Of a stretch of 64,000 bases of DNA, positions 47,383 through 59,935 are shown piece after piece. Under the pieces are notes generated by a model. That model saw only the letters and a program-made list of their open reading frames with translations. It ran no database searches and was not told the origin of the DNA. Within the stretch, counting starts at the first letter, position 1. Every line of letters starts with the position of its first letter. The stretch comes from Prostheceraeus crozeri (Eukaryota > Platyhelminthes > Polycladida > Euryleptidae): assembly GCA_907163375.1 (NCBI GenBank), contig CAJQUW010006977.1, forward strand, positions 124,001-188,000. Reading direction: 5' to 3'. A program made the translations under genes and the position numbers.

Positions 47383-48676
47383 ATCTAAAAGCTCGTATAT
47401 AATGAGATCAATGTCATTCTCTAAACTCTGATGTGAGATAAAATCCAGAACATACTTCATTTTGAATAATGGACCAGTCATGTATGCTCTTGATTTATGA
47501 AAGAACATTTTTATCGCTTTACAAACTTCGCCTGCATAAATAAGCATCATTTCAGTCTGTGAGTTGCAATTCCGCTATCGCTATTCCACTTCAGTATTCG
47601 AACTTTCTTACTTTTCGCTGCTGTAACACAAGATTTCGTCTGCAGCCCTCTACATGCATAGTATAGCTCGTTAACCAATTAACGATCGACAGCAAATTGA
47701 TAAGCGATCAAAATTAGGGACTGTTCACCTCAATTATACCATTTTATAATATAATTACTACAAATGGACAATTAACGCTTACTATATTCGCAATTTATTT
47801 CTTGATTATTATACGAAGATTGAAGCTGCCGATATTGCCAAAATATTTATAGGGAAGTTCGAAAAATTGCAACGAAAAACAATTATGATTGATAGTAAAA
47901 ACCACAGAAATCCAACCCTTCGCTTTAAATTAGTGGGAACAAAATCTACAATATCCTCCTGTTGATAGCGATTTCAGATGCACGATCCGACAGCGATCTA
48001 AGTAAATGTAGCTAGATATTCAGATAATCTAATGAGTGAAACGTTCCGTAGTTGCAAATTCCTGTCGGAAGTCGATATATTGACGGATATTTTATCAAAA
48101 TGAATTAACATTTAAATGCACATCAACATCTTGAATTGTGACTAAGTTCACTGACAAGGTCACACTGTCAACCACTGGAAGGCGCCATCGTTTAGGCATG
48201 GTTGTCATGACAACGCGTGTACGCGACGTCCGCTTTAGTCCTTTAATACTATAGTGTGGAAAAACGATTAAATCTATCGATAAATGAGGAATAAAAAATC
48301 CGCATATCCTGAGAAAAATCGCCATTGGACTGAACATGAAATCAAAACAGATCCAACTGCAAAACAGATAACTTAACGATCCCTCCTTAGAATGTCTAGA
48401 AAATAGATTACAACTCATGACAGTGACTGCAGAACTTAGTGCCTGATTCATTCAACCGGAGGTCGTCGATAGAGGGAGAGAGTCAAGCATGATATGTGCA
48501 ACATCAGTGCGTCAAACACATTATAGAGCGATAAATGACGTTGTAAATGATGTATCCTCATTGAGATAATGATTAACCACTTCAAGATTGAGCGTTTGCT
48601 TGCCCATGATCGAATTCGTCTGACTGACGGACATCGTCGACTCCACCTTGGAGAGAAACCACCGTTGTCACTGTAG
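47383..48676. other. Non-coding stretch
   Basis: Presumed EPS15-like intron. A minus frame at 48095-48451 has no protein-like features. Nothing else was seen. Confidence 0.35.
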
Positions 48677-48850
48677 GTGGCATGATGGCTCAGTTGGTAA
48701 GAGGTCGTACTTCGGTGCGGAGCTGCAGAAGGTGCAGAGTTCGAGTCTGTCCATCTGCAGAGGAACTACCGTTCTCACTAGAGACTACTAACCCCAACCT
48801 GGTGAGAGCTGTGATCTGAAGACTGTCACACCCACAGAATTAAATATTTT
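48677..48850 (+). repeat. tRNA-derived SINE-like unit
   Basis: A tRNA-like head has an A box (TGGCTCAGTTGG at about 48685) and a B box (GAGTTCGAGTC at about 48736) at tRNA-like spacing. It is followed by a non-tRNA body to about 48850. The acceptor stem does not close well, so it is not a functional tRNA gene. Confidence 0.55.
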
Positions 48851-49390
48851 GTTCATCTGCTTCGGTTTGCTAGAAGTGTGATTAATACGAAACTGACGGC
48901 ACATAGAGGAACCTATTAAGTGGGCAAGAAGGAATTCCTAATACCTTACAGAGATAGGAAAAAAAGTCGTGCGTCGCTTGCGGATTAATGTGAGTTCCAG
49001 CGAAGTGCTTCGATTGCTAAAATTCCTTCAGATTCGAAGAATTCAGATCATTGCCCAAAAGTTTTCTCCATAATGTTGGCTCTTCCGATCATTATTAAAG
49101 AAAGTAGCAGGCGTACGAAAATTAGTTCACTTGATGATTTCACATCCTCTCCTCGGCATTGCTCACTGTATAGTGCATACATTGAATCGAAGCCAAGACA
49201 GGGATGTGTGTTTTGGTGTGTGCGAAGTGATATCACAGCACGCACGCATCTCTCACTGGCTCTGGTGTCCTCTGCTGACAGCTTATTGTTTGCCATTTCC
49301 AATAGCAAGTGATACACGAATTATCCATTCGAGAAGGAGCTGTGATGTGCCATTTCGACATTAAGGTTGCATACAATTCTTCCTTTCTAG

Positions 49391-49558
49391 GAAACCGAAG
49401 CACGCGCAGATGAATCTAATTCTGTGGTCCCACCACAGCTTACTAGTGTGGCTCAGTGCCTTGGGTCGGACAGGGATGAATATAAGACAGTCTCAAGTGG
49501 AAATGGGACCAAACACACTGCCAATCCCATAGCCATATGGTTTTCCCACTTCCATTAG
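49391..49558 (+). CDS. Candidate terminal exon, unassigned
   Basis: A pyrimidine-rich acceptor (attcttcctttctag) is followed by 55 open codons and a TAG at 49556-49558. The translation begins ETEARADESNSVVPPQLTSV, continues with AQCLGSDRDEYKTVSSGNGT and ends ANPIAIWFSHFH. It is polar, Ser/Asp-rich and free of stops over its whole length, more like a real C-terminal exon than the neighbouring DNA. The family is not recognised, and no upstream exon was found. If EPS15-like exons lie further right, this would be a gene nested on the opposite strand. Confidence 0.3.
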   Translation, partial: ETEARADESNSVVPPQLTSVAQCLGSDRDEYKTVSSGNGTKHTANPIAIWFSHFH

Positions 49559-50932
49559 CAAGCCAGGAAATCTTGGATCTCGTAGCCAAATTGTATTCAA
49601 CAAACTGCTTCATAGGTTAGTTGCTTACTAGATTTTCATGCATTTTCATAAATCTTTAATCAGTGTACACATCAGCAAACCAAATAAATAATACGAGGAT
49701 ATTTGAGATTCGTAAAAATGCTTGGATAATGATCTTTTATACCATGAGCTGCAACTCGTTGTGATATAAATGGAATTTACTGCTCCGCATTTCATCAAAC
49801 TGACTTAATTAAACTAATTCGCAACTAACGAATTCAACGCATTTTTTCTACATCTAATTTTTGTCACTTAATCAATCAATCAAATACAGCAGATTTGCGA
49901 TTATCAGTATGTGCTACGATAACTTTCTACGTTTTCCAAAAAATGATTAACAGAATAAATTAATAAAGTCGCATTGTTGGAAGTGTCTTTTCAAGAAAGT
50001 GTGGCAGTTAACATGCATCTATCTTGATGATAATAGAACACTTGCCAACTTTCATTGATTTTAGGCATTGAATCAGTCTTCTAATGGAGAGAAGAAATCA
50101 ATTGAGACATCAATAAAATGAGTTCAAGCATAAATCAGGAAATTGATTCTTCAGAGAAATCCAATTTACTTTTGTACGTGAAATCATGACATCTCATGGC
50201 GAATAAGGAAAGCAATTTTCACTGACCTTGCCGGTAAGAGAAATTTCAATGACTTAACTTGCTTTATTCATAAATATATCGCAACGTGATTTGAGAATCA
50301 AAATCGCTTCAAAAGCTAGTTTTTATCGGCATCAAGTTCATCGGTTTTGAAACCAAGTCACAAATAAAACCAAAAACACAGAAAAAATACACAGAAACCA
50401 ATAACACTATCATTATTATTATTATTATTAAGTAGCCGTTTAGCATCATGCAATCACACGTTAACGTTTTCCCATTTGTTATGTTTCCTATTCAAAATGT
50501 ATTTATTATTTTTCAACGATAGTTAGAATCTCCACTTTGCTTTCAGTTGAGATTCGGGCATAGTAATTTACTATCTGATGAGCTACAGTTCAGGAAACGC
50601 AGTGTTTTGTATGCCTTGAAATAAGCATGCAGACCGATATTAAGGCGATTGGCACAATTCCAGTATTGTAAGTTTCTGTTAATGAAAGGTGTTTTCATCA
50701 TCTGGATGGATTTTCACAGTCATTTCTTTAATCAAATGCATGAACTTGAACGCATCTGAGCGACCAGTTTTGACTACAATGAGCGACTGGATGTAGCCAT
50801 GGATTTATTTATCAAATTATTTGCTGCTGTACCAACTACAAAATGCGCAGTTGAAACCTGAAGGAATGATCATACACAGCGGCTATGAATTACTTCAAAT
50901 TCGATGTTTCAAAAAGAAGAAATGCAAATTTA
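49559..50932. other. Non-coding stretch
   Basis: No gene seen. It includes a short (ATT)n microsatellite at about 50409-50430. Confidence 0.4.
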
Positions 50933-50940
50933 GGCCTATC

Positions 50941-52129
50941 CAGGCTTGCCACTTCGCAAAGACAAAAATACAGACTTGGTGATCGGTCATCTTAGTAGTA
51001 TAAAAAATGGTGTCGAGTGTCATGTGAAATGGAATAACTTAAGATTGAGATATTTGTGGGACACATGAGCCTATCAAGCTGTTCAACTGTAGCCAGAGTA
51101 CAGACTCTGATTTCATTGTTCATAAACAACAACGAAATGTACATGCAATGCTGACTGAGAAAATAGGAAGCTTTGATATTGCAACAAATAAAAGTATATT
51201 GAGAGTTAAAAACGAGTTCTTCGTATGATATCATGACTTAACATTGGACTTATCGTTCACTTACAAAACATAGAATCGATTACTTTTTGACTATCTGAAT
51301 CGAGATGTGACATTTTGGACTCTCGCTCTGATTGTAGGCGCAGTTTTTTAGTACGAATCTCTTCAACCACTTGCTCAGCTGCAGCCAACTCCTCGTTTAT
51401 ATTGCCCAGTTCTTTGTCAACCGTTTGAGTGGTCCTGCGCTTGTAAACGCCAGTTACGCGTTCTTTGGACGGTGACATCGGTTGTGGAAGTTCTATGGTT
51501 GACTTCTTTTTCTGAAGCAGTTTGTATTGAGCGGATGCCTGGGATATCATTTTCATGAGGTTTTGAGAGGCTTGAAATGCTTCGAATTTTTTCCTGTCAA
51601 AATGCGAACAGATAATGCGTCGAGCATCGTATGTTGCCACATCCATTCTGGACTGATAAATTGATTCAACGGTCTTCATTTTGGAGAATCCAGATTCTAC
51701 AACCATGTTATGAGGGAGCGACAAAAGAAGTACCTCAACGACATGGGAAATGTGCGGACTGTCATTTAGTTTACCCTCGGCAAACAATTTCTCTAATGAT
51801 ACTGTATCCTTCATTTGAACTCGAATCAATGATAATTCGTCTACTGCCTTGATTCTGTTCATGTTCAATGCATCGCACAATCGCTGAAAAGATCTCAAGA
51901 ACTTCTCGCTATATTCACTGGTATGAATGAGATGACATCTGCGAACAATATCAGATGTTCAAGAAAGAGAGAGAGAAGTCTCGGACATTGGAAGTCAATG
52001 ATTTACGCCACACTTATATTTTCCAAATGCAAAATATAAATGCAGACTATTACAGACTTCATAAGGAAATACAGACCAAATACAGACTTTACAGACCAGT
52101 CTGTAAATACAGAACAAGTGGCAAGCCTG
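50941..52129 (-). mobile_element. hAT transposon copy B, 1,189 bp
   Basis: Ends CAGGCTTGCCACTT and its complement are flanked by an exact 8-bp duplication ggcctatc (50933-50940 and 52130-52137). Terminal and subterminal sequence (gcaaagacaaaaatacagac on the left; accagtctgtaaatacagaa on the right) matches copy A at 38301-40392 in reverse orientation. It retains the C-terminal third of a hAT transposase on the minus strand, the rest having been deleted. Confidence 0.92.
51257..51898 (-). CDS. hAT transposase C-terminal part
   Basis: The 213-residue frame contains VVEVLLLSLPHNMVVESGFS and then KMKTVESIYQSRMDVATYDA, matching the hAT dimerisation domain (the usual order is L-x-x-x-x-x-PHS-x-x-x-ER-x-FS...K-x-R...L). 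A helical, Lys/Glu-rich tail follows (about residues 105-213, coiled-coil-like near LQSERESKMSHLDSDS). A complete hAT transposase is about 600 residues, so the zinc finger and most of the catalytic core are lost. The open tail suggests this copy is not very old. It is non-autonomous. Confidence 0.7.
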   Translation of the reverse strand: MRSFQRLCDALNMNRIKAVDELSLIRVQMKDTVSLEKLFAEGKLNDSPHISHVVEVLLLSLPHNMVVESGFSKMKTVESIYQSRMDVATYDARRIICSHFDRKKFEAFQASQNLMKMISQASAQYKLLQKKKSTIELPQPMSPSKERVTGVYKRRTTQTVDKELGNINEELAAAEQVVEEIRTKKLRLQSERESKMSHLDSDSQKVIDSMFCK

Positions 52130-52137
52130 GGCCTATC

Positions 52138-53438
52138 TATGAATTCCTTCAGCCTTGGAGTTCATACGCATCTCTAACGGAAATTCAGTTGTGGAATTAA
52201 CAACTACTTTGAGGTTTCGAAAAACTGCTTCAGTAATCGCATATTGTCATTTTGAAACTCCCTCTTACCTAGTGCGATTACGTAATATTTGAAACATCTC
52301 AAAGCAACAAAATAGCGTTTTATTTCTCGGACAATATGAAATCCTCTTACATTTCCCATGGCATGGTCATAGACGTCCTAGAGACGTTGAGTACGATGTT
52401 ATAATGACATAACATGTTTACCAGGTTAACGCTAAAATACCTCATCTAAGACTCTAGGAGCAGATTTCGGCATCCCTTTAACCATGGACAGCAAGATTCG
52501 TAACACATAATACAGCGAAACAAAAAGTAATTAAGGGATGGCATGAATCAATGGATAATAATCAATAATCATGGGATAAAAGGCAAACAGAGTAATTCTT
52601 CCGACTAAGACCATTACACGATTACCCTATACCAGATATAAAAATTGTCTCCTTACTATTGTCACATATAAGTCCCTGCTATTCCCAAGGATTCGAATCA
52701 TCGTCTGAAAAAGTAATTACTGATGTAAGAACGTAATTGACGTAATTGTAAGTTGAATTTCAAGTTGCAAAATTCTGGAAGTTAATGGGATGAAGTATGC
52801 TGAATTGAAAGTACAAGCGCGGGAACAAAGAAATGAAAACAGAAGTCATTCAACTACTTCGAGATTCACGGCGATATTAGTGATCTGATGAAGAAAAGAC
52901 CTACTTTTCTAATTCTTGCAATAGTCACATTTAAAGCTTCTCCTATGTATAGAATTATATTCACTATAAGAAATCACTCGTACAATGAATTTCGATATTT
53001 GATCAATGACTGACACTGAAGATGACATCCATGTCATTGAGACAGGAACACTTGTCCAATGACAATCGAAAGCCTTCTAAATCTGCACTATAGTGTTCAT
53101 ATATAAGCATTCATACTGGCTGACTTTTTAGTGAATAGAACATGTTCAACCTAAACATGGACATCAGATGTCATGATACAGCAGAAAAATAATACAGTGG
53201 CTTCTACACGCCTTAAATCGGCATGAAACATAAGGCATACGTCCAGGAGGTTCATCTGTGGAATATTTCTAGAATGATTAAAAACAACAGTTGATTTTAG
53301 CGATGATTTACAACATTGTTTAAATCATCAACAAAATAACAGTACATCGTAGAAATCAGTAATGCACTCGTTTCATGCAGAAGAAGTATTTGCTACTGAT
53401 TCCGTCTTCCGGGAATGTCTCATCGCTCAACTACATCC
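52138..53438. other. Non-coding stretch
   Basis: No gene or complete repeat supported. Confidence 0.4.
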
Positions 53439-53460
53439 AACAATAGAATGAAATGAAATG

Positions 53461-53733
53461 AACGATATATCAAATTGCCATGCAAAAGATGTGTGGCTGG
53501 TAGGAGTCAAACATACGACCCAGGTTAACTAGACCTGCACTCTGCCAACTGAGCTACGAGCCACTTACATGTGACTGCGCCAATTAGCAAGGTCCAACCC
53601 TCACCACCACACATCAGTTGTCACCGCAATTATGATCAATACATAAGCTCCAATAGCCCACAAGTGTGACTGCCGACATTAAGGCAAGTAGCGGGAATCG
53701 ATTGTCTACTAAAGCATTTTAAACCATTAAATT
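53461..53733 (-). repeat. SINE-like insertion flanked by a 22-bp direct repeat
   Basis: A 22-bp direct repeat (aacaatagaatgaaatgaaa plus two bases) lies at 53439-53460 and 53734-53755, as expected for an L1-type target duplication. The 273-bp insert contains a tRNA-like part in its 3' half on the minus strand. Confidence 0.6.
53493..53564 (-). other. tRNA-like sequence (Thr-AGT-like, degenerate)
   Basis: The minus strand folds as a cloverleaf. The acceptor stem GTGGCT pairs with AGCCAC. The A box is TAGCTCAGTTGG. The anticodon stem CAGGT/ACCTG carries loop CTAGTTA, which would give anticodon AGT. The T arm is imperfect (loop TTTGACT instead of TTCGAAT). The T at position 37 and the poor B box argue for a SINE-embedded relic of tRNA-Thr rather than a working gene. 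Confidence 0.55.
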
Positions 53734-53755
53734 AACAATAGAATGAAATGAAATG

Positions 53756-56700
53756 TAGGACATGTAAGACAAATTAGAAAATATGATCTACAATCTTTGA
53801 TTATTTCTGATAACTTTAACAATATAAATATTGTTCTTCAAGTCGAGAAGAGAACCGCCACTGATCTAAATTCGATTCATATTGCCGTCTAAAGAAACAT
53901 GTAACCACATTCCAGATGCACGGAATATCATCCATGTACGATATGCCAGACCAACACAGCAGGAGAAAGGGCGTGAAAATATGTGATTTCAGTGTCAGAT
54001 ACCGCTGAGATTCCAAATGATGAATAATGACAAGTTCAAGTTATTACTCTAAAGCGTGGTGTACATCAGTTACAATTCGCACTTCGACATTTCCGAACTA
54101 CAATGTGCATCTTTGATTCAAGTCGCTCGCAGCATGTTTTGAACTGTAAACCACTGACTGCGAGCTTCAGTTAATATACACAAGCTTTAGTGTCATTACT
54201 TTTGTCGTTCGATCAGCACACGTTGATTGTGATAATTTCTTGATAATTATCATTCGCTGCTGATCATTATCAAAAGTGCATCGAACGGCCAAGAAGAAGA
54301 AAATCACAAAGTTCACTTAACTCTAATATATGTCTCGTAAACTATCGTTGAAGTCAAATACTAATTGAACAAGTTGGCATCACCTGATAACGCGTCATAT
54401 TAAATTCCTCTGCTTGAATTGTTCCCTTCCATTAACTGATAGTCAGAAAGCACTGCCACTTGAATCCTCACATCAGATGACTGGCAATGATTTTTGATTC
54501 CCATCTAGTGACACATTAACGATTGCAACTTTACAAAACAGAACATTCGACCCTCTTTCGTTGACATCTCAATGAACTCGCTAATAAAGTAAACAATAAA
54601 CACATTAAACCTGAGAAATCTGTACGTCATGAATAAAACTGCGAATCAAATTGCGAAAGAATGGAAGCCGAAGTAATTATCAAGACGAATTGTATGTATA
54701 TAGAAGGAGTTATAAGAAGAATACGTGCAAAAGGATATAACAGCTATAGGAACCTATCTAGGCTAAAAAGGGCTTTAAAAATTCACACTATGTATTACCT
54801 CTCAGCAGCAAATATTTACTCAGCTGCACAATAAAGGTACGGCTCTAGGAACCATGAGCACAACATTCTATTGTCATTATTTAGAATTCAAAGTTTCCAC
54901 GTGAAGCATACAGTTGCAAAACAAACTAAAAACCTTAAATTAATCAGCCAGAAACTCGCCTCGTCTTTCACTTGAAATTCAGAAAACTGCCGAAACCTGG
55001 AGTAAACAAACTATACTGGATGATAGCACCAGTTTAAAGCAAGCTTACCGAATCAGACCTCATACAGTTAAGTTCTATATATAGATTTTTGTGAGAGCTA
55101 CGAAATGTCAGATTCTTGACCCGACCATGTTGCAAACTAGGTAATCCTTTAAATTTTTTTTTGAGAACCCGGATCATGATTTTGGAAATTTTCATCCAGT
55201 TTCAACTTGGTTAGCAGCTCAACTCAAACCAAATCCGTTCACAAATAGTCTACAATTTCAGATAAAGATAGAACAGCTCGAAAAACGTATCGTTCGATAA
55301 TGCAGGAAGATCGCTTAATATAATGGGAAAAGGTCTTTTCAAATCGAATGATTATTCCTAGAAGAATAAAATGTGCAGCATCAACCAGTTTCAGTTTGTT
55401 GACTGTCAGATAGGCTACTGGCTCCAATCTTCGTCAGGAAATCATGTACACTTCAACATCAATGAGCAATTTAGAAGTATAGAATCATCACATATTCACA
55501 GAACATGTATAAAATTAATATTAGTGATACAGAAAAATTCATGGAGCTAGTCTATGTATCATTCATAGCAAAAGGAGATTTGGGCTGAATAACAGGAGAC
55601 CGCTGCAAAACATGCTGCACGCTGATAGCCAGTAGCCTGACTATCAACCAATTGAAACCGGTTGATGCTGTACATTTTGTTCTTCTGGGAATATAATCAT
55701 TAATTTGATCTGAAAAGACATTCTCACAAACAGTTTGCGCCATCGGAATTCAGAACCAAGCGAGGCTGCAAATATGAACGTGCCCTTCGCTCCTGATAAT
55801 CTTGATTTGATCCTGATTTCTGATTCCTGACCGCGAACATCCGACAATGTTCTGTCAACATTATATTGAGGCGTATTAACGTATTAAGGAAAATACGCTC
55901 AATTGCCATGAATTTAGGCTCGGTTAAAAAACCCGCTTGGTTGTTGAAATGTACGGATAATTATCATAACCACGATTATTGAATCTGAATTTTGAGCTAC
56001 ATAAGCAAATGCAACCAAGTACCGTAGGTTTAAAATGCAAAGTCAATAATTATCTGGTCTGTCCATTCGCCTGCCATGTTCTCTATTATCACGAATCTTC
56101 AGAAATCGCTTGGATTATTGATAAACTCAAAACAGCAGAACGTACCTGATTGAATCCTGGCGAATTTTCTAGCGAGTAAACAATTTTGTTAAGCTAGAAT
56201 TAAATCAAAAACAGAGAACGAAATTAAGGACCTATTCTAGAATGCAACCGCAACTCAGCTACAGAACGCATGTCGAGATTTATTGACTATTCACTACTAA
56301 GAGCAATACAAGTTCACAATCATGTCACAGTATTCATATATATTGTGAACAATGCTCATATAGATTGGCTTAAAACTGTCTTAAAGATGCATCGTTACAG
56401 ATGAAATTAAAGTGACAGGTTGCAATTCTAGATTAAAATCCAGAGTATAAAGACAAAACGTTTGCGATTAATTCGAACATAAAAGAACAAAGTGCGAAGC
56501 CATCCTCTAAAGTACACTTGCAACGTTTTCATGTTGAGAAAGTAAAACACCTGTCTCATCTCTTTGTCGAATGTTTCATGAAACCGTGTAAGAAAGGCAT
56601 GGTTAGCTTGGCTGATCAAATCCTTTGATAGGCGACAATTTCTGAGGTCAGCATTTGTTCGGCAAGTTTCTTTTGGGTTCCAGATACGTTATTTCCGAAA

Positions 56701-57967
56701 GGCTCTGGGTTCGCGCATTCAAATGTTATGCTTACTACTCTGATCGCATCAACGTTTCTCTCTAGTGCTGAATATATTTTGCTTGCAACCTTGCTGGATT
56801 GACTTTTTTGAAAGTGCATGCTGATATACATTTCGTTTTTCAAATTGTCGTCCGTTCCCTACTAATTTCCAATGGAATTTAGGTCACGGTTATGACCAGG
56901 CCGTGGCATCTCTCTCAATGTCATGAACCACTGTCTCGTTGATCTTCAGTTATGTCAATGTGCAATAATCTTTCTTCAAAATTGCATTAACACATATTGA
57001 AATGATTAATTTCAGCAAAAATTCCAATGTACTAATAGACAATTATCCTCTAACATTCAACTATAAAAATACCAACTCGTCTGTGATCATTGACAAGCTT
57101 TGCAATTATCACAGGTACTGCTGTTCAGATTTTCCTTGCAAAACGACAACTTGGTGACCCTTATTTGCTTGTTGGTGAATGATTTCATTGTACTGGCTGG
57201 TTTGCAAGCAGGCAGAACTCTGTATGCGACAATGCCAAACAGTTATTTTGTGATAACGGAGCAAGCAACAAAATTCTACCGAAAAACTCTTAAGTGTCAT
57301 GTTGTGTATTGGATAGGTCCATCATAAACGCACAGACCGTTCTAAATCTGGGTGCTTACTCACTCGACTTAAGGCTTTAATGAGATTAGAAGGAACATAC
57401 ATTCAAAATCATGTGATGAATAAGATAATTATTGGCTTTTCTCTTTACTTTTAAGAGAAAATCGCAATGGCTTGCCATTCGCTGAGAAATGCAGTCCTAT
57501 ATATAAACCGTCAAGATTTTTATACGAGCCAGGAATAGAATATAAACCAATTAGTGCGCATAGAGTCAATCATTCAAAAGTGCATAAAAATAGAGCTACC
57601 AGATGGACCTATCTGATAGCAGTTATAAACGTTTAGCCTTTTTCTTGTATTCCTTGCCATCATTTCATAGGAGCTATTACCAAGAATTCCGAGATGTTCA
57701 TCAATAACGGTTGGATGATGTCGATGGCATTCGCAATGAGTTCTCTTAACTTCCTTCTCAGGAACTGTCAATGAACGCTTTGTACTCACATGTGAATAAT
57801 TATAATAGTTCTTCTGGTTATGGATTTGATCTGATCTTGTACACAATCTCTTTAATGCTAGGGATACACTTGCCAAATAGAAAAGACAAAATGAGCTTCT
57901 TCACAGAAATAATGAGTAAGATTGGTATCATGGGTCAAGGATAATTGCTGTGGAGATACTTTGGTTG
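53756..57967. other. Gene-poor stretch
   Basis: No supported gene. Open frames at 56616-56843 (minus) and 57574-57876 (minus; contains THCECHRHHPTVIDEHLGIL) are unrecognised. A/T-rich with scattered short palindromes. Confidence 0.3.
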
Positions 57968-58205
57968 GTTCTCCGTGGCACAGGTGGTTAAGTGCAGCCT
58001 GGCCTAGCGATCTCTCGGCTCCAGAGATGGCCGCGAGCACCGCGAAAGTGTGAATGGGAAGTCACGCAGGAAGGAGAAGGCATTGCGGACTAAAAGAATC
58101 ATAACGCTGCCAAATTTAAAGTTGTCCTGACCATAGTCAGCACACAAGTCCCAACGCCTTCAGTATTGGAGGGAGTAGCCGACGCTAAAACCATTCATCG
58201 ATTTT
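57968..58205 (+). repeat. SINE-like unit, tentative
   Basis: The G/C-richer segment begins with GTGGCACAGGTGGTTAAG, an A-box-like D arm. It continues through a structured region (ctctcggctccagagatggc) without a clear B box. It stands out from its A/T-rich surroundings and resembles a tRNA-Leu/Ser-derived repeat. Ends are not defined. Confidence 0.3.
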
Positions 58206-58254
58206 TTTCATTCACGACTTGCGTGTCACATATCCTAAAAAAAAAACATTAATC

Positions 58255-59935
58255 CAAGACAATTAAATGAGGAAAATTCCATTTATTATCTATAAGAAAG
58301 TTTTACTAAAATTATTATTATTTTAATATTTAATTTAATTATATTAAATAGTATAATAATTTTTAGTTAAAAATTATTATATTAAAAACAAATAAAAATC
58401 TTTTTATTATTAGTTAAAGTATTGTTAAATTTATTTATTTAATAAAAATTAAATTGAATTTTAATATAATAATTAATTATATAAATTATAATTAATTTAT
58501 TATAATATTTTATAAAAATATATGATTAATTATAAATTATAATAGTTACAAATCTTTAATTAATAATTTTTTTTTATTTAGAATAATTAGTTTTAAGGAT
58601 AATTTAAATTTTATTTTTTAAGTAAAAATTTTATTAATAAATTTATTGTTATATTATTTTGATTATATTATATTATTAATAAATTATTTAATATTAAAAT
58701 TTTAAATTATATTTTATTCTATAGTTTATTAATATATAAAGATTATTTATAATTATTATAATTTATTATATATTTAATTATTTAATTATAATTATTATTA
58801 TAATATTATTTATTTAAAATTATTTAATTTAGATATTAAAAAAATAAAATATTTATTTATATTATATAATATTTATTAATATTTATATATATTATAATTT
58901 ATATTATTATTAATAATATTATATAAAATTATTAAATTAATTATTATATTTAAATTATCAATATTTTTGTCTAATTCATATATATAATTATATAAATAAA
59001 TTATAAATAATTATTAATTTTAATATTATATATTATCAATATAATTTATTTAAATTTTATATAAATTAAATATATTATAATTAAGATTAATTTTTGATTT
59101 TAATTATAATTAATTAGAATTAAATTTATATTAATATTATTTAATATAATATTATATTATAATATTTAAATTAAATAATTATTTATAATATATTTACATA
59201 AATTAATTTATATAATTAAAATTATAAATTATTATATATAAAATTTATTTATTAATATTTAATTATTTATATAATTAATTTATAATATTATATTATTATA
59301 AATTAAACATTAAATATTTTTATATTAATATATTTTTATTAAAATTTATATTATAATTATATTAATAATTATATTTTATTATAATATAAATTTATATTAA
59401 ATATATTAAATTTTATTATTTATTAAAATATTTATTTATTATAATATAAATAACGCTTATTAAACACATTTTTTAAATTTATTATTAAAAATATTTAATT
59501 ATAATCTATTTAATAACTTATATTAAATTATTTATATAAATTATTATTATTATTATTTAATATAAAATGATTATTTTAATATATTTATAAAATTAATTTA
59601 TTATTTATAAATATTTTATTATATATTATTTTAATTATATTAGTATAATATTTAATAATTAAATTTTATTTATTAATTTTTATTATTTTAATATTCTATA
59701 AATTATATTTAATTAAATTCATTATTATAATTATAATTCTTATAAATAAATTATTTAGATGTATTATTAATTTAATAAATTTTATTCTATTATTAATATA
59801 AATATTATTATTATTTTATATATATTTATAATTTTATTTTAATAATATATAATAATTATATCTATTTAAAATTATTTATAAAATATTATATTTTACATTA
59901 TATTAATTAATAATTTATTCATATTTATATAAACA
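58255..59935. other. Almost pure A/T block, about 1.7 kb
   Basis: Apart from scattered single G or C bases and a small island (taacgcttattaaacacat near 59451), the sequence consists of A and T only, with no evident period. The change from the flanking sequence is gradual over about 100 bp. It contains no gene. It may be a satellite, an organelle-like spacer or a consensus artefact. Confidence 0.85.

Noticed and set aside
53493-53564. Functional tRNA-Thr gene
   Set aside because: The T-loop and position 37 are non-canonical, one T-stem pair is missing, and it lies inside a SINE-like insert with target duplications.
57574-57876. Minus frame with Cys/His pairs (THCECHRHHP)
   Set aside because: It looked like a zinc-binding or receptor fragment, but no family pattern fits and no splice sites support it.
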